Positions 1-14,226 of a stretch of 64,000 nucleotides of DNA are shown piece by piece; the stretch's first letter is position 1, and each line of letters begins with the position of its first letter. The DNA is from Scortum barcoo. Its lineage: Eukaryota > Chordata > Actinopteri > Centrarchiformes > Terapontidae. The stretch covers positions 13,203,001 through 13,267,000 of the forward strand of contig CM041553.1 of assembly GCA_023238725.1 (NCBI GenBank), read 5' to 3'. The position numbers were made by a program, and so were the translations under genes. Under the pieces are notes generated by a model. It searched no databases. It saw only the letters and a list, made by a program, of their open reading frames with translations, and was not told the origin of the DNA.

Positions 1-3000
1 ATCTATATTTTTTGCATAAAAATACTGCATGTAATACGAAATGTCCTCCCTGGTTGTACCAACACTACAAGTCTACAATATTGAACCTTTTACCCTCTTT
101 TAGCTTATTATAATAGTTTTTACAGCCTGCACATGCTCTCTATGGTCCAGTCTCACAGTTCATCAGGGCTGTCTAAGCCTCAGCCTATATTAGATGTTAC
201 TTTGGCTAGTTACAAGGGAAAAAACATGACAAGGAGCTCTGTGATTGGTGGTCACTCTATAATTGTGATGATTATATTGCTAGTAAAACTAAAGTAGGCT
301 TCATTGTAGAGAGACATCAAAACTAACCGATCATCATCAATAGGAAGGATTTTGTAGCATAAAAAGTGATTATTCTCTCTAGCAGGAGGAACAATAGAGG
401 GATGTTGTTGCTACTTTCTTTGTTAAAACCGTTTTTACAACTGACCTTAGATTTAAAAATGCCATTAATGAAGAATGGGAGACATTTGATAGAAAATAGA
501 AAATAAAGATTGGATATAGGGTCCCCAGTCTAGTGGTCACAACTCAACATTGAAGATGGTGGAGACCAAAGCAGAGCTAGAAGGCCAGTGAAAGAAACAG
601 CATCCTAGTGGGATGATTGTAATGCAATGTAAGGACGCAAGTGGTGTTTATATTTCAGGGTTTTGTGTGTGTCCCTGTTTGCGTGTGTGAGCTGCGAAAT
701 GCAGCTTTACAGTTGTATCCAGGAGATCTGTGTTTTAAGGACAAATTTCTTGCAGAATGTCCATTTTTCTGTCCCTAGCAGTTTCTTTGAATTGAACACT
801 TTCTAGTAGCAAGCAGTATTTGCGCAGTAACACACTGCAACACAACAATTGGTGAAATTTTTTTCAAGAGTTTTTTTAGAGATAACAAATAAAAACTAAA
901 TATGATAATGAATAATTTTTTTATTTTAATCAATAAAAACATTGTGAAACCTTGTTACAGGTGTTCTAATTATCAAAACCATTATGTTCTATATTGTTGA
1001 TTTTAATTTAAACTTTGAAACTAAACTAATTTTTCTTTAATGTGGCTAAAAATATGACAGTATTTTTTCCCCTTTTCTCTCATCATGCAAATTTCAAGCA
1101 CGTTGTTGCTATCACTTGAATATTTTGTTACGAATTCTGTACACAACATAACTAGATGCCTTTTAACGTGGATATAAATAGGCCATGTTGCCTTTATTTT
1201 AATGGGGGTGTGTCAGCCTGGTTGGGATGTAGAGGGGAAAGTTTAGGATGTAGTGGATGCTGGGACATAGACATAGAAAGTGAATCGAATGAAGGGAGAG
1301 GTCTCTAGCGTCCAATTGGTAGCCACATATGGATGCTATGAGACCTTAATATTGAAATGCATACAGGAAGTAGAGCAGTAACTTTAGGAGCTGATCAGAA
1401 GACAAAGAGGCTTCATACTAAATTTCTCTACAACAAGTGTAGCTTCTTAATGTAGCTATTCATTAAAGCTTAGTGATGTTTCCATTGTGCCCCTTCATAC
1501 ACTGACTAATTGATTTGATACATCTTTAAAATCATGTTCCTCTGTTATAAAGTCTTAAGGGAAAATATACTATTTATGCCACAGAAAAAGCATTCGAGGA
1601 AAATGTTATCTTTGTACCACAGTTTTTATACAGTAGGGATAATGACGATCATTTTATGCCACTGAGTTCTCTGGCTTTTTCCTTTGCTGCCACCAAAAAC
1701 ACTCTCACACCCACAGAGTTGTACGGTATTGGACAGAAGTGAGAAATAATGGTTCAAAAAGTGAAAGCAAAAACTTCATCATTACATGGCTGGAGCTGCT
1801 GTTATGTAATACCAGTTAGTAGAAAAGCCAGCAGTTTTGACAGAGTATGAAAATACTGTAGATGTTGCAAATGTTTCATAGTAAGGTTTAGATGTAAAAA
1901 TATTAAAAAATTTGAAGAAAATTAAACATACAAATTATACTATTAATTGCCAAATAACTATGATGATTTGAAGGTAATAGCATAAAAAGTCAGACTTGTC
2001 AGTGTCTGGGTAATTATTTGTCTTATTTTGGTAAATATAAATTATCATTTGGTTATATTTATATAATATATCTGCTGTGAATATATAGCATACAGTTTCT
2101 GTGAAAGGTTAGGAGGAAGCCACAGGGAGATGTCCGTTGTTTTTCTGGCTCTAAGTGGAGGTGACAGCATTCAAACATGATGACCTTGCTAAGGGGACCA
2201 GTGACGGGCTTCCCTGCGACTGAAGGAACATTTCTGGAGGCACCCTGCAAGGCTTTTTGACTTGCGAGGGCCTATCATCAAGGGAACCTGTATGTCGGCA
2301 ATAATTTTATTTTTAATTTTTTACTTGCTGCCAACGGCACTGCATCAACAAACTCCATTCAACCGCACAACCAGCCCTGTCTAGCCAGGCTTTGATAGGG
2401 TGAAAACTGGCTAGTGAGGGAAGTGTATATTGATATGATAAAACATATTTCATCCTGAAAGTGTACAGTGTATTGATTTTGGAAAGTTGTACTACATAAA
2501 AGTAACATAAGGTGTGTTAAAACAAATATGAAAGCTGCAGATGAGATGGTACACTAAGTTGGAGTGCTTTTATTCATCCTTGGATCAGTGATTATTCACA
2601 AGATTATACACAGTCGATACTTCAAAAATGACTTCAAATTCATAAAATGCTAAATATATACAGGTTGGGAAAAGCATCTAGAGCACTGTCAAGGTTTTTA
2701 AAGGTTTACTTAGCTAAAGTAATAGATGAGAGATGTCAGTTTCACAGTTTATAAGCCCCTTGGGTCCCTAGAGGGTTGCCGTAGCCTCTGGCCATTCTCC
2801 CCTTACCTTAGGCATCACCTGGAAAAAAAACCTGATGCTTCTAGTCATTCTGCATCCCTGCATCTGTCTGAAAATAATTGGTCAGGAACCTTCTCTCCAA
2901 AAAAGGGGCCATGAAAGAGTAATAGCTTGCAGCAAAAACACGCATGTCTGACAGATCACATTTGAAACAGAAAATGTATAGACCTACACTATGTGCACTA

Positions 3001-3350
3001 CAAACCTCATACATAGTTTAAACAAAGTTTCCTTCACTTTATCAACAGTGCTGTGGAGGAAATGTTGGGTCAGTATAGGTGAGCAAGCTAAGCTTTGCGG
3101 CGATGGGCCTCAAAGATTCACGGTGTGGAGTTTACTGCCATTGTTTTATCTCTCTCATTGTGTTTAGTTTTTCAGAAACAGACAACACCTGCTAACTAAA
3201 TAAGTAATTCCAAAAAATATGAGCACATTAGTTGAATGTTGAAATAAAACAGCCTTCTGGCTAAGGTACTTTTTCCTGTTTCATTGTATTTAATTATCAA
3301 AAGAATTAAAAATGGCTTCCAATTAAAGTTGATACATTTTCTTTGCTGTT
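1..3350. other. AT-rich non-coding sequence
   Basis: Only short chance frames are present. A canonical octamer ATGCAAAT lies at 1085-1092. A slightly GC-richer patch at 2100-2270 has a TTGCAG acceptor-like site on the minus strand but no usable donor. No repeat family recognised. Confidence 0.7.
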
Positions 3351-3354
3351 CTTG

Positions 3355-3482
3355 TTAGGGATTCATTAAAGTAGCTGGTGGATTAGTTGACCTGCTGCAG
3401 CACTGTTCCTCCTTTCTGCTGAGTGACTTGACCTTTGATGCCTCCATGAACTCCTCATGCATTTGATGTACAAGAACTTCCT
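3355..3482. other. Exon-like segment, open and acceptor-flanked on both strands
   Basis: On the plus strand a strong pyrimidine tract and AG (3357-3358) precede 35 open codons beginning GFIKVAGGLVDLLQHC and ending TGA at 3464-3466. On the minus strand TCTCTTTGCAG precedes 41 open codons beginning EVLVHQMHEEFMEASK and ending TAA at 3357-3355, with ATTAAA at 3294-3289. At most one can be a true terminal exon. Neither translation is recognised and no upstream exons were found. Confidence 0.2.
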
Positions 3483-6062
3483 CTGCAAAGAGACGAGTAA
3501 CTCAAAGAAGGCACAAAGGCACAAAAAGAGTGAAATTTCTGTTTGGAGTATTAGTTAAAAATAATGGAAATACCCACGTAATGGTGCTTTAAACCATTAA
3601 TACTTGCAATATTTGAGTAAATGTGCTCTTTGGCTTTCTTTTTCTGCCTGTTATTATAGTAGAAGGCGCTTGTTTAAAACCATGGCCCAAATATCTGCTT
3701 TTCTCACGTGGAAACGTCTTTTTCTTCACACCACTGTTTCGTCCATCATTCCTGTGAACAACAACAATAAATATTGGATATTCAGTCACATCCTCATATG
3801 CATGGGAACATATGCACAAAAGGAAGGGTGTTTTCTTCCACGTTTCAAATGAAAATATATTAAAAAAAATGCACATTTATTTACTTGCAATCCAGTGTTA
3901 GAGGGAACATGAAATGCATTCAGTGGGTTGGGCCTGAATTTTCGCTGTGTAGCCACCCTCTAATATCATGGCATATCTACATTTGCCATTCTTTTTGGCC
4001 ATGTCTAATCCGGCAGAAGAAAGGCTGCGGTGCTCAAGCACTGGAGGGAAAACAATACCATTGGGCTTTGCTCTACCTGTAAGCTCACAGATGAGACAGA
4101 AACAGAGAAAAATTAAGGGGGAAAAATCATTATTCTCTGAATGAGATGTCTTGGGTTTGATCAGAGTGTGAATCAAAGCCCATCTCTTAGACTACTTAAA
4201 CATTCACTTTTAAAATTCCAACCTGATTGTACTTTTATGGAAATTTCTTGCCATCAGTGGCTGCATTCTCTCCTGTCTCCAGGTCCTCTTGTATCCCTGT
4301 AGATATCTGACTCTGCCCTTCATTAGAATTCTCTTGGTAAGAAAGCAGGAGAAATGAGCAGGAGATGTAAATTCAGTCGCAAAAGAAAAGGTTTAGATCT
4401 TTTCCTTTTTTGTCCAGGGAATAGACAAAAAAGAAAAAAAATCATGGATATACCACATCATCCAGTCAAACCTGACACCAGGGCAGAAGACCTAAGAATT
4501 TCATTAAGAACGTGTTACAATGCATCACAATCACTGTCATCGTCGTAATAGTTGTACTGTATATATAGCATAGTATTTTATTTCTTTAATACTTTATGCT
4601 TAAACAATAGAGGAATATATAGTAGCCTAGCGATTACAAGACAATTATATCTGGTTACAAATATCATAGCCAAATATCACAACAAAAAAATAATGGTTAA
4701 ACGGTGGGCTCCTTTAAATATTTGTTTAATATATTAAGTTGCATGCAATAGAGAAATAATTAGTATTGTAACAATTCAGCATATCAGCAAAAACTGTTGA
4801 CATGTGAGACCATGTCTTACACCAACAACGTCAAACCAAAGAGGCCACGGCATTATTTCATTCATTGCTTTTATTGTCATTAAAAAAATGTTTTAAACAT
4901 TTGAAGTGTGTCATATAGATTCTGAAATTGATATATAAATGATGATCCTTATATTTTTCATATATGGGTATGGGAAAATATGCAGTTGCAGACAGTTGAT
5001 GCAACATTGGTGCAGTTTTTCTTAACTATAGAGAGACAATTAACCATAAGGTGGTCATCCACTTATACGTGGGACTTGAGTCGAATACTCAGAGGGAAGG
5101 TTTGGCATTGATAATCACGACCGGTAAATCCTTTCCTCAGCAAACACACTTGATATTTACAAGGCATCTGGCAGATTGTGTCATGTGAAACTGTGAAGTT
5201 TTATCTGCTGCTCTTTTTTTTCAATCATTTTTTAAGCCTTTGTAAGTAGGAACCAAATAAATACAAACTTGTTCAGCAGTTAGTAGCGTTTTGACAGTGC
5301 TCACAGCTCAATGCACAATCAGTGTAGCTGTGACGGTGAATTGGCATAAACAGATCTGAAATGCAAAATAACCTTTTGGCTCAGTGTTACGCCTGTGCGA
5401 GTGTCTGTTCTGCCAGACTAACAAAAGACAGACAACTAAAAGTCAAAGCTTAAACAAATCTGGTGTAGATGTCCTGTTAACTTTATTTGCATATAAGTGA
5501 TGACATCAAAACATTATTAATGCTGTTAATTTAGAAAGTACTTTACTTGCTATAAATTGTTGCTGGTTGACATGTGGCAGCATGTTAGGGTATCTGCAAC
5601 TTGATAAATGTGACTGTATGAGTTTGTGAATGGTTTTGTTTCTAAAATATATTCAGCTTTTCATCTGTAGTTTTGTTTTCCATTGTTGGAGCCATACAGA
5701 ATAAAACAATGCGCTTGTTGCACTGAGCTTTTTGAGCATGTAAGAACTGTTCTTCTGCTGTTATAGACAGGTGTACATTGATGTTGCAGTGGTTTTCTTC
5801 TGTTGTCGATGCCAGAACAGGAGCCCAGCATTAAGACTCACCTGGCGCATGTTTGACCTCGTTTACCTGTTAGATTAAATTTTTGGCTCAACACCAAGTA
5901 GGATGTGGTGGGATGTGATGCAATGATTGTTCACTTGACAGATGTCGGTTTTTAAGCTTTTAATTCCTCTCATTATCATACATCTAAAGATTTAGTTAGT
6001 TTACCAAGTACACTTAAACCTTACCATCATTTCTCTTCATTACATACTTAGATGTTCAGCTT

Positions 6063-6098
6063 TCATTGGCATGTGGCATTTCATTGGCATGTGGCATT
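6063..6098. repeat. Perfect 18-bp tandem duplication
   Basis: The unit TCATTGGCATGTGGCATT occurs at 6063-6080 and again at 6081-6098 without mismatch. Confidence 0.95.
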
Positions 6099-9000
6099 TT
6101 CTTGGACAAGTCTACCACAGAGTTGTTGTTAAATTAAGCTGTTCAATCAAAATGATTATTTATAAAACTTTCGGATGGAAGCAGAGCCACATCAGTTCTT
6201 TGGATATGTGATGGCAGTGTGAGGGCAGAGTTGTGGCCACACAGGAGCATTCTCGAATCTGAGGGGGGACACCATCACATCTCTACTGTGGTGACAAGAT
6301 TGTTAGAAATTAACAAACCTTTCAAGTCATGGCTGCTTGCCATGATGTACACAGAAGAAATGTAGGCTATAGTATTTCCTGACTGACCGGGGAAATGGCA
6401 TCAAGGCCGAGCCGAGTCACATGGCAGCCAACCAGTACTTCTTCTCATTATTGAGGAGCCATGCACCAGCTCCCAGATGCTAATCAGTCTCCCAGAGACC
6501 TCAGCGCTGTGTGGTTAGTGCAGATTTACAGCTCTTCTCAGCCCTCACTTTTATTAAAGATGATCTTTCGCACAGAAGGAAAAGGATGCTCTCCAGACAA
6601 ATGTTAAAATGCAATGCAAAGTTTCAGGCATGAAAGGCAAAAACTGTAGGATTATTCCACAGCTATTCCAGGGAGGATGAAAAAGGAGGAAAGAATGTGG
6701 AACAAAAACATCAAAGGGCCACAGAAGAAGGGGTAAAAAGGAGGAAAAGCTGTGAAATATTTAGTACGAGGTCCCAACAGGTGGTCAAGAGTGCAATGCA
6801 AGGCTATGGTTTCATTTCCATGAATAATGGATGATGCTTGTACTTATAAAATGTATTAATTTGTTTTCTCCCAAATTGAAAAAGAAAAGTGATAAACCAA
6901 AAAAACCAAAAAAAAAAAAAAACATTAGATTGCTCTTAGGTGTAATTAGGCTGTAAAATGTAAAAGCAAAACCTACGTCTTTGTTATAAAATCAATGCAA
7001 ACTTTTACTTCTGCTACTTGGAGCTGAAGAAAGAACAAAAAGGTCACCTTAAATGTTGCATACTGTTAATTAATGCCAACAAATGCATGCGTCTTTGCTT
7101 CACATTCTCATGCTCATTTCAAGTCTGGTGCCAAAATTCACAGTGTTCACCACAAATCAAGAAAAGTCTGTTCCATCAAGAATTCAAACAACCATGTTAC
7201 TGTCTTAACAAGATCTGGCTACATTTTTAATACAAAATCTTTGTTATTTAAAAAAAAAAGCCCTCAGCTGTATTCAGTGATATTTATGTGGAGTATCAAC
7301 AAGATGCTATTTCCACTGCGCTGGGAGCGTTTGTTTATTTGTGTATCATGCTTGCACATTCTGTAAATGAAAACCAGTCAACAAACACTGCCAGAATATT
7401 GCGATTGAGATTTTGATTTCTAAAATCTGATCAGTTTTGATGGATATTTTGGAACTTAATTGATAAATTACAAACTAATAAAGTGAACATTTGGAACTAT
7501 GTTTGCTTGCTGCAAATTTTCGAGGGCATGTATGTAAATAAACCTGAATATGATCTCATTAATGTTCTCCACATGTTCTTTTACTTTTTCAGAATATGTA
7601 TCTTTAATCAGTTTTTCTTTTATGATTGAAAATCAGGTATAATCATCCACAATCATAATATTTTATGACATTTCCTGAAGAAGAGAGAGGTTGTTTTATT
7701 GAGTTTACACCTTTTGTAATTTTCCAAAGTTCAAATTACCTATTTTGTCTCACTTGCAGTAAAAAAAAAAAAAAAAAAAGGTATTCAATTTATGATGATG
7801 TTTGAGAGAAAGTTACCAAATCCTCAGCTCTGAGAGGTTATCGCCAGCTAATGTGTCTTTCACCTTTCACTTGATAAATGACTTAAAGAGTTGATCCATT
7901 ATTCAAAGTTAGCAGTTCATTTTGTTTTCAGTTTCAGCTAATCAATTAATCAACAAATAGGTTAAGCACTATCAGTCACTGAGATATAAATTCCTCAAAC
8001 CGCTTATTTTTGTCTGTGCTAAGCTCAGAGCTGGTATTGTTGAAAAAGATTTTGGCAGAGCTGTTGGGCATTTTTGAGGGTTTGACAGCTTGACATTAAT
8101 GTAGCAATGCCACTTTGAAAAAAACAAAAGGCCAGAATAGTGATCCCTTGATCTGCACCTCAGATTAATCATTGAGTCTGTTCAGAAGGAGATTTATATT
8201 TGATGCATGTATGTTAGCTAAAATGCACAGATTTAGTCACATAGTGTACACTTGGCCGCTGTAGAGGGGCAGTGAAAACACTCAGCGTAAGGTTTTTTTT
8301 AATTTATTTTCCTACATGCCTCTCATTCATTCATTGCATTGTATTGTCAAAGAGAACTTGTTTACAATGACTATCAGTGCTTAGTAGTGCCATATTTCCC
8401 CTGACACTAGATTCTATGGAATTTGCCCTTCTAGACTTTGGCTAGATGTGGAAAAACTCTCGTCTAGAGTTGGGATACTTTACGTGACTGAGCCAAAACA
8501 TTTTTTGCATGAGAAATGATGATATTTTAAAATCTTGATAGTTGTGTGTTGGTTGGAGCTGTTTTATTTCATTCTTAAGTAAGCTGAAGTAGAGGTAAGC
8601 AAAGACTTTCTCACACCGTGTTGTGCTCTCTTCCAGAAGTAGCTCGACGACAGCACAACCGCGGGGCGGCTCAGTAACTGCGGCTGTCTGCGCTTCTTCT
8701 CCTCTCTCTTCTCCTTCCTCATCCACCAGCCACTACTGTACATCTTCATATAGAACTAGATTGGCTTCACATCGCTTCCTTCCTGATCTCTCATCTATGG
8801 GCCATTTTGTTAGCAGTTTAGTCCACCAGATAGAACGGTACAGTATTTTATACTGTAAAGCCAGACTCTCTTTTAACATTTAATCTGCATGAAACTAACA
8901 GTAAATTATAGACGACAAGTAACAGCAGCTCATCAGTGATCTTTTAAGACAAGCCTTTTAAGTTTTGTCGGTCTTTTTACAAGGGCAGATCTCCACAGAT

Positions 9001-12000
9001 GAACCCTGTGTCTCTAAGATTATTAATACAACCCTTAGGGAGAACAAACTGCAAGTCTAGCAACTACTTTATTAATCTCTCCTTAAATTAGGGAGCAGTG
9101 GTGGGCATCCTTTTCCTGTGGTTTTCCTTTTGCAGGTTTTACACACAGTCGAAGCCTGCATAGGATCATAAACCCAAATGTCCTGTGGCGATTATTAGAT
9201 GCACTAACGACAATGCAATTAAGATCGTCGCCTAACTAAAAACAACTGAGTATGCAAAAAAGTAAACTGTGCAGGAGTGTTTTTATTTGCCTTAATTCAT
9301 AGACAGGTCCTGAGTCTGCCTTACAGGTAAGTTTGAATTTCATTTGGCTCTGCTCTCTCTTAACAAACGAGATGAAGAAAAGGGGTTAATTAACATATAT
9401 TTACAAATTATACTATTCAAACTAATTTAGTTTCTGCAAAATGAATCTCAGTTACAAAGGAAGCCGAAATGGAAATTTCTGAGCATTAAAATGGATGAGT
9501 GTTGTTTTATGAGTCTTTAGCATCACTGATCTTTTATTAAAGTTATTCAGTAGCCCTTTGCAGTTTTTGAATGAACAGTGCTTACAGAAGATCACACGAC
9601 ACTGTTTCCAAATTATGTATGAATTCATACTGCATGCAGGATTCATGGGAAAAAAAATGCCACTGGGAAATTCTTGAAGAGGTCACTTTATTTCTTTAGG
9701 TTCTCAGTTTAAAAAGGTGTGAGTGTGACATCACACTTAATGAGCTACATGATTATAATCATGTATGTATGTATAATCAGATGAAAGGTACAGTGAAGCC
9801 TCTGTCATGGAAGAAACTAAGACAGATTGTGATCGATGTGATCGATCGATTTAAATTACTATGTCTTAATAATATGATTATTTAGGTCATTCAGAATTTT
9901 AGATTTGTAGTTCAACTAAAAAAAGTTTTTTTTAAAACATTATTTCTGTTCAGATTTTATTGACAGTATACAGTATAACAATAAACATCTTAGCACCATC
10001 CTGTGACTTTACCAGATTTATTCAGGGTCTGCAGTTTCATACACGTTACAGCTTTGTGATTTTATGTACACAATAATTTAAATCCCATCACTGAAAACAA
10101 ATTAATGTATATTACTTATAACAAACCCATTAAATAGCATGGTGTATAAAATAAGCCCCACTAAGTTCCATTTGCAGAGTTTTCAGTCCTTTTTATTTTT
10201 TATTTATGGGCTGTTTAATTAAATACCTTTACCTGTCACGTCCTTTTTCTCGTCAGTGTTCCTAAGTTATTATAGCAACTCAAAAATTAAAATATATTGA
10301 AAAACATAATTGTGTGATCAAATACTAATAATATTCCAGATGTTTATATTTTGACATGAATTTAAAGACCAGTGATTTACTCTTAAAAGCTTACACATTA
10401 AAATTGCACATAATGTCCACAGACTGATCGAGACACAGTTGTATCCGCATGTGCCACGTGATTTTCAACAATGTACAAAATCTGACATTTCCTCAGTGAG
10501 TGGCACAATTATGAAGCTGTCACAGCAGCCTTATTTTTGCTCCACATTCTGCCACATTCCACTCATTATTATTCATTTCAACAGTGAATATACATATCAT
10601 GATTTGATAATGCGACCATAAAGAAAGATTTTCTTTCCCCAACCATAAAGCAAACCATTTGTTCGCCAGCTCCATTTTTTTTTTGTTCCTTTGACTCTGT
10701 CATACACAATTTATTATTTATCCCAGTATTCTGTTTTACAAATGGTCTCAGGATTAGGACAAATCAGGGCTCTCCAAACTATCAGGAGGGAAATGGATTC
10801 CTGAACAATGTGTGTCAACGGAGAAATTGGCAAAGGAGTGACAGTGGCCCTGGAGAGGGGCCAAACAATGCCTGTATGTCGCAGGAGGAAATCACACTGT
10901 TCCACTTGAGACAAACACAATTTCATATTAATGAATAATTGAGAAAGTTTAGAACTGGGTTGGAATAAATGTGTGCGAGCGTTACGTGTATCTATGTCAT
11001 GGTGATACTCGGATTGTTTCCAGCAGCGCAGCCGTTTACAGCTTGGTTTCTTTAGTGGGATTAAGCAGATTGATCATATGGGGTCACGGCAAGATATGTT
11101 TTGGGAAATATTTCCTCAAGAATGCACATTTTAAACTGCACTTCGGCTTTAAATTTAGCGACTTGACATAAACCGTGAACTTAAGAATATATCTAAATCA
11201 TATGAAATCACATTAAGTGTATTTTCAAATTAATTTAGTTGCTACTATTATTCGAATGAACTGCCTGGAACTGGTTTGAGCAGGTATTCTCCTACATGTA
11301 TTTAGAGCTCATCAGCATGAACTCACTGTGGCGGTGCTTGTTAACCTGTGCCTCTGTAACAAGGCCGGGGCTCGTTTGTTACATGAGAGGAGAAAGGAGG
11401 GGATGGTCGACTTCGAGCACGGTGCCTTGACTGGAGACGAGGACGCTCCATACTGCACCCCCATCCATGCTAATGATCCGAGCTCTGCACATAATTAAAG
11501 CCCCGGTACCCCTCTCCTGTGAAACACAAGGGGGGACTCTTGTACGTCTCCCAACGTAGCTAGAGGAGGTTTGGGAAACTTCTGAACATCTATGGTCCAT
11601 TATGTATAATTTCAAAACACACCCAAGTATGAGGAAAAGAAACTTTTCATTTTTAATGACAAAATCATGAATTATTCCATTTATTGTATACACTCACTCT
11701 TTCAAAGGTAGCTGGTCCATGAAAGGTGAAACCGAATCAAGAGGAAAGTCTTTTTGCGGTTAAGTAGGACTTACCGTAGCAAACGACACCTGTTGAGCGC
11801 TGTGGAAATGAGCAGGAGCTAAATGAGTGCAACATTAAAGGGGTGTCTTTTAGTATCAACATTTTCTCTTCTCTTCTTTTGTTTTACTTGTCTTTTCTCT
11901 ACTGTATTATTTTTATAACTACATTAAAGAAAACACAGTAACTGTTCCCCAGTACACAGGAATGATTCAAACGTTGCTCACTAATTTAAAAACAAAGATG

Positions 12001-14206
12001 GTACACTCTTAATTTTTGATATTTTGTAATAGTGGTGTCCTTAAAAATAGAAAGGTGTTTATCTGATGAATAAAACAAAAACAATATGATCCAGTTTCCA
12101 TTTAAAAAAAAAAAAAAACAACACACACACAACTAAAATTCCTCCATGTGTTCTTGGACATTTTGAATATCTGCAGAGGTTTCTGACACTCGTGCTTTTC
12201 ATGTAGTTGAGAGATGTTGTTGTGATATTCTGTTGTCTGATGTCAGAGAGTTTCAGCCATGTTTCTAGTTTTAATTACAATATTACTAGTTGTTGCATAT
12301 CCTGGGACTTAGCTGTGTGCTTGTGGCTTGTGAGACGCTAGCGTTTATAAACCAATAATGATTATCTTTTATACATGATTCATTAGTATGTCCTAAGGAA
12401 GCACTGTTTTTTTTTTTATTCCTAACAGGCTGACTTGACTGCTCAGTATGTGACTGCACTATGTGTTAAAAGTCGGGAAAACTCTAGCCCTCTTTCTTTC
12501 TGTTTTTTAGCAAAGGAGAGTATGCATTGCACTTTAATTGTTATCCATTATGTATGACAACTCCTGTTTGCTATTCAGCGTTGATGAACTGCACAAATTA
12601 AAAGCAATACACTCCTGACTTGTGGGACATTTTCATCTCGCGCACGTCTGCAACATGGAGTGCAGTTTTCACACTGAGCCAATAGGTGTCCCTGCAAACC
12701 ATACAAACACTACACCGTGCTGGTCCTGCCTGCAGCACGCCACTGTTGTAACTGCAAACATAACAATCATCACCATCTCTTTAACTATTACAGAACCAGA
12801 GGCCACAGTAACAAAAATACTGGTAATTACAGAGTAATTTAACTTTTCATGTACATTATTTGACTTTCTGTTGTATTTCTTAAACAAAATAAGACCACTG
12901 AAATATTTTACTATTATTTCTCTATAGATCTCTTTTGATTAAGTCACCAAATAAACAAATAGATTGCAAATACTTGGACTGAATTGATTGCATATTTTGA
13001 AAGATGAATACAAATGTTAAATTTTTGCATGTATTTACAAGACTTGTAAATATTAAATGGACGACTCAGAATTTTAAAACAAAAATAGATGTGCTTGAGA
13101 ATAGATATTTTCAAGCTCGAAAAGTTCAGTGAAACGGGTATTTCTAAAGCAAATGCCTCTGCAAACAAAAGGCGGTGGTGATGTCCTGCGTCACTCCACT
13201 GATAATTACAGAGATGGGCTTTTACAGACAGACGCTGGCCGAGTTCACATACTTGTAAAATAAAACTATTCTGAGTGTAAGTGTTTAAGCAACTATATAA
13301 TGAGTATACAAAGTGATTTGCCTATACATTGGCAATAAAACAACTCCTGATCGTGTCATTTGATGACAGCAGAGATTAGATTACAAACCTAAGCATGCTG
13401 CAAATCTCACCTGTCAGTTATAACACCTGATTTGCCCGTCAGTTAACAGTCCCCAGAGCTAACGCCTCCATCAGGCTCTCCTCATTACAATTTACTGTTC
13501 CCAGCAACTGGAATGAGCTGCAAAGCAATACTGAAGTGGACATTTTTATGTCAACAGCTCCATGCTTTTACTGATGTGCTCGCTGATAATTGCTTTTTGC
13601 CTCCAAAGCCAGCAATAACCCAGCAATAACTGAAACCTGATGTTCCTCTATGCGCTGTCTCCTCTGTTCTTTGATAGCTTTTAACTGTCTTGAGTCTGTT
13701 TTTGTCTCTGCAGCGGTACATTTGGGCTGTAATTGTATTCATGATGTCTTATTGTCTGATATACTGACTGTGGAGTGGGTCTGCCTTGTTGGAACATTAG
13801 CTGGCTTCCAGTTGAAGCCCTGTGATTTGATCCTCTTGTCACTGTGTGTTATGTGTTAAGTGTATTATTACCATGTGTTCATTGTAGTTATTGAGGATTG
13901 AGTCATGTATACGGTGCGTGCGTTTATCTACAGTAAATATGCATTGCTTCAATTCAAACTATTTGCTTTGTTAAGTATTTTTTGTAACATTTTTCACACC
14001 AGCCTACTTAATTCTCCAACTACGAAGTAAAAGAAAAAACAACAAGAGGATTTAAAATTTGACTATGTAATGGTCAAATATCCTAAATGAGTGGCTGTGT
14101 TGATTCTGAGATTTTAAGCATGATTTTAACTACATTTATATCATTTTTCCATAATGAAAAATAAAACATCTGGAGTTACCGGATCATTCTTGATGCAGCA
14201 CTACTT

Positions 14207-14226
14207 GTTCACATGTTCACATGTTC
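14207..14226. repeat. Short tandem GTTCACAT repeat
   Basis: Two full 8-bp units and a partial third. Confidence 0.85.

Noticed and set aside
4283..4336. 54-bp plus-strand segment between an AG and a GTAAGA site
   Set aside because: Open in phase 0 but very short, its 18 residues match nothing known and no companion exons were found.
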